A stretch of 64,000 bases of DNA. It comes from Siderastrea radians. Taxonomy: Eukaryota; Cnidaria; Anthozoa; Scleractinia; Rhizangiidae. The translations under genes were made by a program, and so were the position numbers. Under the pieces are notes generated by a model that was not told the DNA's origin, searched no databases, and worked only from the letters and a program-made list of their open reading frames with translations. This document shows, piece after piece, positions 22,101 to 34,100 of this stretch (position 1 is the first letter of the stretch; the number at the start of each line of letters is the position of its first letter). The stretch spans positions 33,980,307 through 34,044,306 of the forward strand of contig OZ024896.1 in assembly GCA_964017195.1 (NCBI GenBank). The letters run 5' to 3'.

Positions 22101-25100
22101 TCTATTTCAGTCTTGTAAAATGAATAAACTTTGCTATCATACAATTCTTACTCAAATACACACATATGGTTATACACAAATGGAATATACACATATTCAC
22201 ACGTGTATATATTTTGTATGTTACTTGACTTCTTTCGTTTCATTAATGTAAAACACTACCCGCCCAGACTAGCCATCGCTATTCGCGGGATAGTGTTACC
22301 CTTTTATTGTAATTATGACAAAATTATGACCAATAAACTTTGTGAACTTCACCAATTCAAGCAATTCTACAAAGGCATTTAAAACTCCACAGTAATATTT
22401 TAACGAGGAATGAACTTCAAATAGTTATGGACTTCATATTGAAATAGTATATGTTATCACAAGAATCAGAGCTGGTGCAATGTTGTGCTTGGCTAATGAT
22501 TTGTTATTAAATGGACTTGAAAAGCAAGGAAAACAGAAAAACAAAAAATGTGTAAGTCAAAATTCCCCTTTGATTTGTTTCTGCTGTATAAACTAGTTGT
22601 GTGCTTACTTTCTGTGTGGATCCTTCTGAAATTAAAATTGTTGTTTCATGTTTTGTAGGTTAATGTACCTTACCCTAATTTTCATGACCTGTAATTCATG
22701 GATAATTCATGGGCGCAATGAAAATTTCATGCCCCATGAAATCAACTTTGGTGTGGTCCAAGATTTTCGTGGCCATAAAAGATGTTTTCATGGGTCATCA
22801 ATTAAATCACGTAATATTTCATGGAATTTTCATGGGCATGAAAGATTTTTCATGGGTCATGACTTAAGTCAGATAATATTTAATGGAATTTTCATGGGCT
22901 TGACAAAGGCCATGAAATGGGAATCTCCATTTTCATGACCATGAAAAATGGGTTCATGGGTTTTTAACAAGCTTTTAATGGCATTTTCATTAAACTGCAA
23001 TTGGTAGTGACAGTACAGTCGTGTATTGTCACTTCATATTTAGCTTTGTTATTCATAGTGGAATGCCACAGTTATGAAATAGGTGAAACTGTGCTAGTCA
23101 CTTTCGATAGTCACGGCTTTTACCCCATACGTGCATGCATATGTTGCCCTAGTCAGCAGTTTTACATTAAAATACAGATTTTGTACGTCTCATAAACAAC
23201 GTTGCATGAGAAAAAACAGTGGCACAGTACATACACATATGTTATTGAACTAGTGTGAGCTCTGTATTGGGAAAATACTGGTTGAGTTCCTTTTTTTGGA
23301 AGTTTTGCCTGATTTGCCCAATAATGATAATAACAATTATAATAAACTTTATTTCTATAGTGCTACTGATTAGATCAAAAACCTTGCAACATATATCTGT
23401 TTGAAAAGATATGTCTTAATGCTGGTTTTAACTTTGGACAATGAATCACTCTCACGAATATATGATATGATTGTGATGGATGTGCTCCTGGAGAACGTGA
23501 ATCCAGGATGCGATCCTGGAGGATGTGCTCCTGGAGGATCTGCTCCTAGAGGAGGTGCTCCTGGAGGGTGTAATCCTGACAGGTGTGCTTCTGGAGAACG
23601 TGATCCTGGAGCATGTGAACCTGAAGGTCGTGATCCTGGAGCATGCGCTCCTGAAGGGTGTGATCCTGGCGCATGTGATCCTGGAGTATGTGATCCTGAA
23701 GGATGTGCTCCTGGGAGATGTGATCCTGGAGTATGTGCTCCTGGAAGATGTGATCCTGGAGGATTTGCTCCTGGAGGATTTGCTCCTGGAGGATGTGCTC
23801 CTGGTGGATGTGATCCTAAAGGATGTGCTCCTGGAGAATTCAATCCCGGAATGTGCACCTGGAGGATGTGATCCTGAACGATGTGATTCTGGAGGATGTG
23901 ATCCTGGAGGATGTGCTTCTGAAGGATGTGCTCCTAGAGGATGTGATCCTAAATGATGTGCTCCTGGAGGATATGATCCTGACGGATGTGATCCTGGAGC
24001 ATGTGCTACTGGAGGTTGTGATCCTGAAGGATGTGCTCCTGGAGGATGTGATCCTGGAGGTTGTGATGCTAGAGGATGTGATTCTGGGGCATGTCCTCCT
24101 GGAGGTTGTGACCCAAGAGGTTGTGCTCCTCGAGAATGTGATCCTAGAGGATGTGATTCTGGACATGTGATCCTTGGGCATGTCCTCCATGCCCCCCTTG
24201 CTCCTGGAGGATGTGATGCTGAAGGACGCACTCCTATAGGACGTGCTCCTCGAGCATGTGATCCTAGAGAATGTGATCCTCGAGGATGTAATTCTGGAGG
24301 ATGTGATCCTGAAGGATGTGCTCCTGGAGGATGTGTTCCTGAAGAATGTGCGGATGTGATCTTGACGGATGTCCTCCTGCAGAATGTGATCCTGGAGCAT
24401 GTGCTCCCGGAGGTTGTGACCCTGGAGGATGTGATTCTGGAGTATGTGCCCCTGGAGGATTTGCTTCTGCAGTATGTGCTTCTGAACAATGTGATCCTGG
24501 AGTATGTGCTCTTGGAGTATATGTTCCTGGTGTATGTGATCCTAGAGTATGTGTTTCTCGAGTATGTTATCCTGGAGTATGTGCCTTTAGAATATGTCCT
24601 CCTGGAGTATGTACTCCTGGAGTATGTACGTCTGGAATATGTGCCTCTGCAGTATGTGATCCTGGAGTACGTGATCCTGGAGTATGTGCTCTTGGAGTAT
24701 ATGTTCCTGGTGTATGTGATACTAGAGTATGTGCTTCTCGAGTATGTTATCCTGGAGTATGTGCCTTTAGAATATGTCCTCCTGGAGTATGTAACGTCTG
24801 GAATATGTGCTTCTGCAGTATGTGATCCTGGAGTTTGAGCTCCTGGAGTGTGTGCTTTTGCAGTATGTGATCCTGGAGTATGTGCTTCTCGAGTTTGTGA
24901 TCGTGTAGTACTGTATGTGCTCGTGGAGGATGTGATCCTGGAGTATGTGAGTCTGGACTATGTGCTCCTGAAGTAAGTGATCCTGGAGTATGTGATTCGG
25001 GAGTATGTGCTTCTGCTGTATGTGATTCTCGAGTATGTCCTTCTGCAATATGTGATCCTGGAGTATGTGATCCTGTTGTATGTGATCCTCAAGTATGTGC

Positions 25101-28100
25101 TTCTGTAGTACGTGATCCTGCAGAATGTGCTTCTGCAATATGTGATTCTGGGGTATGTGCTTCTGCAGTATGTGACCCTCCAGTATCTGCTTCTGCAGTA
25201 TTTAATTCTTGAGTATGTAATCCTGGAGTATGTGATACTGGAGTATGTCCTTCTAAAGTATCTGCTCCTGGAGTATGTGCTTCGACAGTATGTTGGCAGT
25301 ATGCTGGTGTATGTGATCTTGCAGTATGTGACCCTGCAGTATGTGCTCCTGCAGTATGTGATCCTACAGTATGTGCTCCTGGAGTATGTGTTCCTGCAGT
25401 ATGTGCTCCTGCAGTATGTGCTCCTGCAGTATATGATCCTGCAGTATGTGACCCTTCAGTATGTGCTCCTGTACTATGTGATCCTGCAGTATGTGACCCT
25501 GCAGTATGTGACCCTGTAGTACTTGTTCCTGCAGTATGTGTTCCTGCAGTATGTGACCCTGCAGTATGTGACCCTGCAGTGTGTGACCCTGCAGTATGTG
25601 ATCCTGGAGTATGTGATTCTGCAGTATGTGCTTCTGGAGTATGTGATCCTGCACTATTGTAAATTTAAAAAAATTGTAAATTGATGATTATAGTGGTCAA
25701 CATGCTTAGCTATCCTTGGTACTGCCTTACGACAGACCAGCTATTTCACAGGCGTGCCACTCAAACAAATGAAACAAATATTGTAAATGAAACATAACAT
25801 GTTTTAAGAATCCCAACTGGCGGGAGGCAAACCAGTTGGCTATTTACAAGCGCAGCCAAAGGATTCATAACTCGGGCCTGCCGTGAAACAAATCCATGAA
25901 GTGCTCAGAGTGGGATTCGAACCCGGGACCCACGGACTCGAAGTCCAACACCCTAACCACTCAGCCACCTTGCCTCCTTTTGATCGTGGAGTTTGTGATC
26001 CTAGATTATGTGATTTTTGAGTATGTGCTTCTGCTGTACGTGATTCTGCAGTATCTGCTTCTGCAATATGTGATCCTGGAGTACTTGATCCTGAAGTATG
26101 TGATCCCGGAGTATGTGATCCTGGAGTATGAGATTCGGGATTATGTGCTGGAGTTTGTGTTCCTCGAGTATATGTGATCCTGAAGTATGGGATTCTGGAG
26201 TATGTGACTGTCCAGTATGGGATTCTGCATTATGTGATCCTGGAGTAAGTGTTTCTGAGGGATGTGCTCTTGGAGTATATGTTCCTGGTGTATGTAATAC
26301 TAGAGTATGTGCTTCTCGAGTATGTTATCCTGGAGTATGTGCCTTTAGAATATGTCCTCCTGGAGTATGTACTCCTGGAGTATGTACGTCTGGAATATGT
26401 GCTTCTGCAGTATGTGATCCTGGAGTTTGAGCTCCTGGAGTGTGTGCTTTTGCAGTATGTGATACTGGAGTATATGCTCCTGGAGTATGTGATCCTGGAG
26501 TATGTGCTTCTCGAGTTTGTGATCGTGTAGTATGTGCTCGTGGAGTATGTGATCCCGGAGTATGTGATCCTGGAGTATGAGATTCGGATTATGTGCTGGA
26601 GTTTGTGTTCCTCGAGTATGTGATCCTGAAGTATGGGATTCTGGAGTATGTAACTGTCCAGTATGGGATTCTGCATTATGTGATCCTGGAGTAAGTGTTT
26701 CTGAGGGATGTGCTCCTGCAGTATGTACTGCTGAAGTACTTGATCCTGGACGATTTAATCCTAGAGTATGTGCTTCTGCAGTATGTGCTTCTAGAGTGTG
26801 TGCTCCTGTTCTATGTGCTCCTGAAGTATATGATCCTGCAGTATGTGCTCCTGGAATATGTGATCCTGCAGCATCTGACCCTGCAGTATCTGCTCCTGCA
26901 GTATGTCATCTTGCAGTATGTGCTCCTGTAGTATGTGCTCCTGCAGTATGTGCTCCTGCAGTATGTGCTCCTGCAGTATGTGCTCCTGCAGTATGTGCTC
27001 CTGAAGTATGTGATCCTGCAGTATGTCACCTGTAGTATGTGTCCCTGCATTATGTGCTCTTGCAGTATCTAACGCTGCAGTATGTGATCCTGCTTAGTGC
27101 TATATGTGCTTCTGCTGTTTGTGGTCCTGCAGTATATCCTCCTGCAGTATGTGACCCTGCAGTGTGTGTTCCTGCAGTATGTGGCCCTGCAGAGTGTGAC
27201 CCTGCAGCACGTGACCCTGCAGTATGTGCTTGTGCAGTATATTACCCTGCAGAATGTGATCTTATGGTATGTGCTTCTGCAGTATGTGATCCTGCAGTAT
27301 GTGACCGTGCCGTATGTGCTTCTGCAGCATGTGCTCCTGCAGTATGTAATCCTTCAGTATGTGACCCTGCAGTATATGCTCCTGCAGTATGTGTTCCTGC
27401 CGTATGTGACCCTGTAGTATTTGCTCCTGCTCTATGTCACCATGCAGTATGTGACATTGCAGTATGTTATCCTGCAGTGTGTTATCCTCGAGTATGTGAT
27501 TCTGCAGTATGTGCTTCTGCAGTATGTGACCTTGTAGTATGTGCTCCTGCACTATGTAACCCTGCAGTATGTGCTCCTGCAGTATGTGATCCTGTATCAT
27601 GTGGCCCTTCAGTATGTGCTCCTGCAGCATATTCTCCTGCAGTATGTGATCCTGGGATATGTGACCCTGCAGTTTGTGGCCCTGCAGTGTGTGCTCCTGC
27701 AGTGTGTGCTCCTGCAGGATGTGATCCTGCAGTATGTGTTCCTGCAGTATGTGTTCCTGCAGTATGTGACCCTGCAGTATGTGACCCTGCAGTATGTGCT
27801 CCTGCAGGATGTGCTCCTGCAGTTCGGACCCTGTAGTATCTCCTCCTGTAGTATGTGACCCTGTGGCATGTGACCCTGCAGTATGTGCTTGTGCAGTATA
27901 TGACCCTGCAGCATGTGATCTTACGGTATGTGCTTCTGCAGTATGTTCTCCTGCAGTATGTGATCCTGCAGTATGTGACCTTGCCGTATGTGCTTCTGCA
28001 GCATGTGCTTCTGCAGTATGTAATCCTTCAGTATGTGCTCCTGCAGTATGTGACCCTGTAGTATTTGCTCCTGCTCTATGTGACCCTGCAGTTTGTGACC

Positions 28101-31100
28101 TTGCAGTATGTGCTTCTGCAGTATGTGCTCCTACAGTTCGTGATCCTGCAGTATGTGCTCCTGCAGTATGTGACCCTGCAGTATATGCTCCTGCAGTATG
28201 TGATCCTGCAGTATCTGACCCTGGAGTATTTGCTTCTCCAATATGTGCTCCTGCAGTAAGTGATCCTGCAATATGTGCTCTACCAGTATGTGATCCTGCC
28301 GTATTTGACCCTGCACTATTTGCTCCTGCATTATATCATCCTAGGGTATGTGCTTCTGCGGTATGTGCTCCTGCAGTATGTGACCCTGCGGTGTATGCTT
28401 TTGCAGTATGTGATGTTGCAGCATGTGGCCCTGCAGTATGTGATTATGCAATATGTGAACCCTGCAGTATGTGAACCCTGCAGTATGTGATCCTGCAGTA
28501 TGTGCTCTTGCCGTATGTAATCCTGCAGTATGTAACCCTGCAGTATGTGCTCTTGCCGTATGTAATCCTGCAGTATGTAACCCTGCAGTATGTGCTCCTG
28601 CATTATGTGATCCTGCACTATGTACTCCTGTAGTATGTGACACTGCAGTCTGTGATTCTGCAGTATGTGACCCTGCAGTATGTGATCCTGCCGTACGTGA
28701 CCCTGCAGTATGTTCTCCTGCAGTAAGTGATCCTGGGGTCTATGCTCCTGCAGTATGTGATATTGCAGTATGTGACTCTTCAGTACGTGCTTCTGCACTA
28801 TGTGCTCGTGCAGTATGCGATCTTGCAGTATGTGACCCTGCAGTATGTGTCCCTGCAGTAGGTGCTCCTGCAGTATGGGACCCTGCAGTATATGACCCTG
28901 CAGTATGTGATCCTGGAGTATGTGATCCTGGAGTATGTGATTCTGTAGTATGTGCTTCTGCAGTATGTGCTTCTGGAGTATGTGATTCTGACTATGTGAT
29001 TGTGGAGTATGTGATCCTTGAGTATGTGATTTGGAATATGTGTTTCCGCTTTATGTGATTCTGGAGTATGTGTTTCTGATCCTTCAGTATGTGATCCTCC
29101 ACTACGTGACCCTGGAGTGTGTGCTTCTAGAGTATGTGCTTCTTGAGTGGTTTCTCCTAGAGTGTGTGATTCTACAGTATGTGATCGTAGAGTATGTCCT
29201 TCTTGAGTATGTGCTCCTGGAATGTGTCCTCCTGGAGTATGTGCTTATGCGGTATGTGTTGCTGATGTATGTGATCCTGGAGGATGTGATCCTGGAGTAT
29301 CATTTATTTTGCTGTATGGGATTCTGGAGTATGTGATTGTGCAGTATCTGACCCTGCAGTATGTGACCCTGTAGTATGTGACTCTGCAGTATGTGACCCT
29401 GTAGTATGTGACCCTGCAGTATGTGCTCTTGCAGTATCTGATCCTGCAGTATGTGCTTTTGCAGTATGTGATCCTGCAGTATGTGCTTTTGCAGTATGTG
29501 ATCCTGCAGTATGTGCTTTTGCAGTATGTGATCCTGCAGTATGTGCTTTTGCAGTATGTGATCCTGCAGTATGTGCTTTTGCAGTATGTGATCCTGCAGT
29601 ATGTGCTTTTGCAGTATGTGATCCTGCAGTATGTGCTTTTGCAGTATGTGATCCTGCAGTATGTGCTTTTGCAGTATGTGACCCTGCAGTATGTGCTCTT
29701 GCAGTATGTGATCCTGCAGTATGTGTCCCTGTAGTATGTGACCCTGCAGTATGTGCTCTTGCAGTATGTGATCCTGCAGTATGTGCTTTTGCAGTATGTG
29801 ATCCTGCAGTATGTGTCCCTGTAGTATGTGACCCTGCAGTATGTGCTCTTGCAGTATGTGATCCTGCAGTATGTGCTTTTGCAGTATGTGATCCTGCAGT
29901 ATGTGCTTTTGCAGTATGTGCTTTTGCAGTATGTGATCCTGCTGTATGTGCTCCTACATTATGTGCTCCTGCAATATGTGATCCTGCAGTATATGACCCT
30001 GCATTATGTGCTCCTGCAGTGTGTGACCCTGCAGTATTTGACCCTGTAGTATGTGACCCTGCAGTATGTGACCCTACAGTATGTGCTCCTGCAGTATATG
30101 TCCCTGCAGTATGTGACCCTGTAGTGTGGGATTCTGCAGTATGTGACCCTGCAGGATGTGATCCTGCCGTATGTGACCCTGCAGTATTTGCTTCTGCATT
30201 ATGTGCTCCTGCAGTATGTGATCTTGCGGTATGTGACCCTGCAGTATGTGTCCGTGCGGTATGTGCTCCTGCAATATGTGATCCTGCAGTATATGACCCT
30301 GCAGTATGTGCTCCTGCAGTATGTGACCCTGCAGTAGGTGACCCTGTAGTATATGACCCTGCAGTATGTGGTCGTGCAGTATATGACCCTGCAGTATGTG
30401 GTCGTGCAGTATGTGACCCTGCAGTAGGTGACCCTGTAGTATATGACCCTGCAGTATATGCTCCTGCAGTATGTGACCCTGCAGTATGTGACCCTGCAGT
30501 GTGTGATTCTGCAGTATGTGACCCTGCAATATGTGCTCCTGCGGTATCTGATCCTGCGTTATGTGCTCCTGCAGTATGTGACCCTGCAATATGTGCACTT
30601 GCAGTATGTGATCTTGCAGTATGTGACCCTGTAGTAATTGACCCCGCAGTATGTGATCCTGTAGTATGTGATTCTTGAGTATGTGCTTCTGGAGTATGTG
30701 ATCTTGGAGTATGTGATGCTGGAGTATGTGAGTTTGGAGTATGTGTATCTGCTGTATGTGATTCTCGGGTATGAGCTTCTGCAATTTGTGATCCTTCAGT
30801 ATGTGATCCTGAAGTGTGTAGTCCTGGAGTATGTGATCCTGGAGTATGTGCTTTTGGAGTATGGTCTTCTTGAGTGTTTGCTCCTATACATGTGTGATCC
30901 TGCAATATGTGATCTAGAGTATGTCCTTTTAGAGTATGTGCTGCTGGAGTATGTGTTCCTGGAATTTGTGCTCCTGGAGTATGTGCTTCTGCCGTATGTG
31001 TTGGCTGGTGTATGTGATCCTGGAGTATGTGCTTCTGGAGAAGGTGATCCTGGAGTGTGTCCTTTTGGAGTATGTGCTTCTGCAGTATGTTATCCTTCTT

Positions 31101-34100
31101 TACTTGCTCCTGGAGTTTGTGCTCCTGGAGTATGTGATCCCGCAGTATGTGCTTCTGCAATATGCGATCCTGGTTTACATGATCCTAGTTTATGTGATCC
31201 TGCAGTATGTGATCCTGGAGTATGTCCTTCAAGAGTATGTACTCCTGGAGTATGTGCTCCTAGAGTATGTGCTCCTGCAGTATGTGCTCCTGGAGTATGT
31301 GCTTCTGGTTTGTGTGCTCCTGGAGTATGTGCTTCTGTAGTATGTGTTGCTGGTGTATGTGATCCTGGAGTATGTGATCCAGCAGTATGTGCTCCTGCAG
31401 TATTTGATTCTTGAGTATGTGCTTCTGCAGGATGTGATCCTGGAGTATGTGATCCTGAAGTCTGTGATCGTGCAGTATGTGCTTGTGGATTATGTGCTTC
31501 TGAAGTATGTACTTCAGGAGTATGTGATCCTGGAGTATGTGATTTTGCCCTATGTGCTCCTGGAGTATGTGATTCTGGAGTATTTGATGCTGGTGTATGT
31601 GCTTTTGGAGTATGTGCTCCTGGAGTATGTGCCTCTGGAGTATGTGATCCTGGAGTATGTGATCTTGGAGTTTGTGATCCTGGGGTATGTGATTCTGGAG
31701 TATGTGCTTCTTCAGTATGCGATTCTGGTGTATGTGCTCCTGGGGTATGTGCTCCTTGAGTATTTGCTTCTGGAGTATGTGCTCCTCATATATGTTCTCC
31801 TGGAGTATGTGCTTCTGGAGTATGTGCTTATGGAGTATGTGATCCTGGAATATGTTTTCTGGAGTATGTGCTTCTGGAGTATGTGTTCCTGGAGTATGTG
31901 ATCCTGCAGTATGTGATCCTCGAGTATGTCCTCTTGGGGTATGTGCTCCTGCAGTATATGATCCGGGAGGTTGTGTTCCTGGAGTATGTTCTTCTGAAGT
32001 ACAGTATGTCATCCTGGCGTATGTGCTCCTGGAGTATGTGCTTCTGGAGTATGTGATCCTGGAGAATGTGCTTCTTGAGTATGTAACCCTGGAGTATGTG
32101 CCTCTGGAGTATGTGATCCTGGAGTATGTGATTTTGGAGTGTGTGATCCTGGGGTATGTGATTCTTGAGTATGTGCTTCTTCAGTATGCGATTCTGGAGT
32201 ATGTGATTCTGGAGTATGTGATCCTGGAGTATGTGCTTCTTGAGTATGTAATCCTGGAGTATGTGCTCCTGCGGTATGTGCTCCTGGAGTATGTGCTTCT
32301 GGGCTATGCCTCTGCGGTATGTCATCCCGGAGCATGTGCACCTGAAGGATGGGATCCTAGAGGATGTGATCGTGGAGGATTTGCTCCTGTATGATGTGAT
32401 CCTATACTGACAGTCTTTACTGATTCATTCATGATACTCATTCCGGGGCGAAACGACTTCGATTCGGGGCGAATCGACCAGGGTAAGAGGATAATTCAAC
32501 TTCCTTTAAAACGGCCGTCGGGGAGGCTATCATAATTGCTGGCTGTATTTGTGTGTAGTTTATATCAATTGTTCCAATTTAAAAACCGAAGTTAAATCCT
32601 GTTGTTTGACAGTTGGGAAGAAAACGACTTCGAAGTTTCTGACAGTGTTTCCTTGCTGTTTTTGAAAGCTGTCACCTCTAATAAAGGTGGGTTTAAATAA
32701 TCTGGAATTGAAACCTAATTTATGGAAATATCAGTTTGAGTTAGTTCAGGCCTTGATCACGGTCAAACGAATAAAATAAGAAAAGTAATTCTTTTCAAAG
32801 TTTGATACTTCATGCGATTTACTAAAATGTTTCGAACTTTACTTAAAAGTTCTAAGTGTTTGAAAACAAAACAGGAAACGGACTTGTCGGCGTAATTTGG
32901 AAAAGTAATTTTGTTCAGGTGCGGAACATTTAAATAGCAGAGAAACTCGTTTATTTGAGACAAATGAAAATAAGTTTACACTCACCCACTATTTTATGTA
33001 TCCTTGCTTATGTTCCGACCGCGTTGTGAATAAATATTGCGAAGAAAAAGGAAAAAAATACCTCAGACTTTTGACCGCGGTGGAGTGCAAATATTTTGTC
33101 AGTTTAGTCGCCGGAGAAGCATGTTTCGGAAACCAATTTTGCTTCTTGGAAACAGGAAAAACTTTTTGGACACAAATCCTGAGGCGCTCTCCATTTTCCT
33201 TATTTCCCGGTTCAACAGGTTAAGATGAAAATGGAACGCGAGGATCTACTGAAAATTTTCCGAAACAAGGGGACAACCTTCGGAGGTGTACACTATTGAA
33301 ATCGCCATTCTCCGGCGGCTAATTAAACTGACGAAATATTTGCACTCCACCGCGGTCAAAAGTCTGAGGCATTTTTTTTGTTTTTGTTTTTCTTCGCAAT
33401 ATTCATGATGCAGTCGCAGCGTCTTTTTTAATCTTCCAATGAGATTGCATGCAGTAGTCTCTATGCGTCCTTATTCACTAAGCCTTTAGATTTTTTTTAT
33501 AGCAAGTCTAGAAAAAGAGTTTGCTTTTGTAGGGCTGTTGTTGTCTTTCGATGCGCGGGCGGCATTGTGGAAGAGATACCAGCCAAGCTTTGAATCCGAG
33601 GTAAGTTATTTGTTAATTAAAATTAGTCAGCCAATTAATCAATCAATCAATCAATCAATCACCACCCCCACTATTTAATTTCATTTGATTTTTTTGATGT
33701 ATTATTTATAGATCTTAGACTTAATCGAGATTTCGACTATCCACCGGCCCTACATCTCCAGGACACAGATGAAAGATGCACTATCTGCGAAAGAATTGGT
33801 AATGTGTACTCCTTATAACGAGTATTTGTTACTTTGACTTGCGGAAAAAAAATTCTGATGCATTACATGCAGCTTTAGGCTTATTTTTGGTGATAACCAC
33901 AGGCATAAACATACCCTTAACTAGCTAAAAAGGACAGCAATGACATAAGCATAATTTTAATCCTTTTAGCCCCATCATCATTATACAAATTCTCTTTACT
34001 GGTCGCCATAGATTTTATTGATTACTAATTGGGAGAACTTTTTCAAACATCAAGACAATTCATCTTTGGTGGTCGTTTGCTAAATTCTCATGACCTGTAT

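Larger units (their letters stand above)
23476..32408. repeat. ~8.9-kb minisatellite of a 15-bp unit in FANCC intron 6
   Basis: Close to 570-590 head-to-tail units of the type TGTGATCCTGGAGTA run through the interval, interrupted only by a SINE. Variants form regional blocks: GGATGTG-rich at 23.48-24.45 kb, GGAGTATGTG to about 26.8 kb, CTGCAGTATGTG (with a PstI site) at 26.8-30.66 kb, and GGAGTATGTG again to 32.33 kb. Because 15 is divisible by 3, every frame repeats a pentapeptide, and five of six frames lack stops in the common unit. This yields very long open frames, including one of 618 codons (29,304-31,160, minus). These are by-products, not supported genes: no start context, no splice context, and openness in opposing frames at once. 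Confidence 0.97.

Noticed and set aside
25904..25977. Functional tRNA gene
   Set aside because: The A and B boxes are good, but stem pairing is poor and the sequence continues into a SINE body and A/T tail.
23370..32394. Many ORFs of 60-345 codons, and one of 618, in the 15-bp array on both strands
   Set aside because: They translate a repeat whose period is divisible by three and whose common unit has stops in only one of six frames. Open frames occur on both strands over the same bases, with no splice or start context.
23476..32408. CRISPR array
   Set aside because: Units are contiguous 15-mers without spacers, in an intron of an animal gene.
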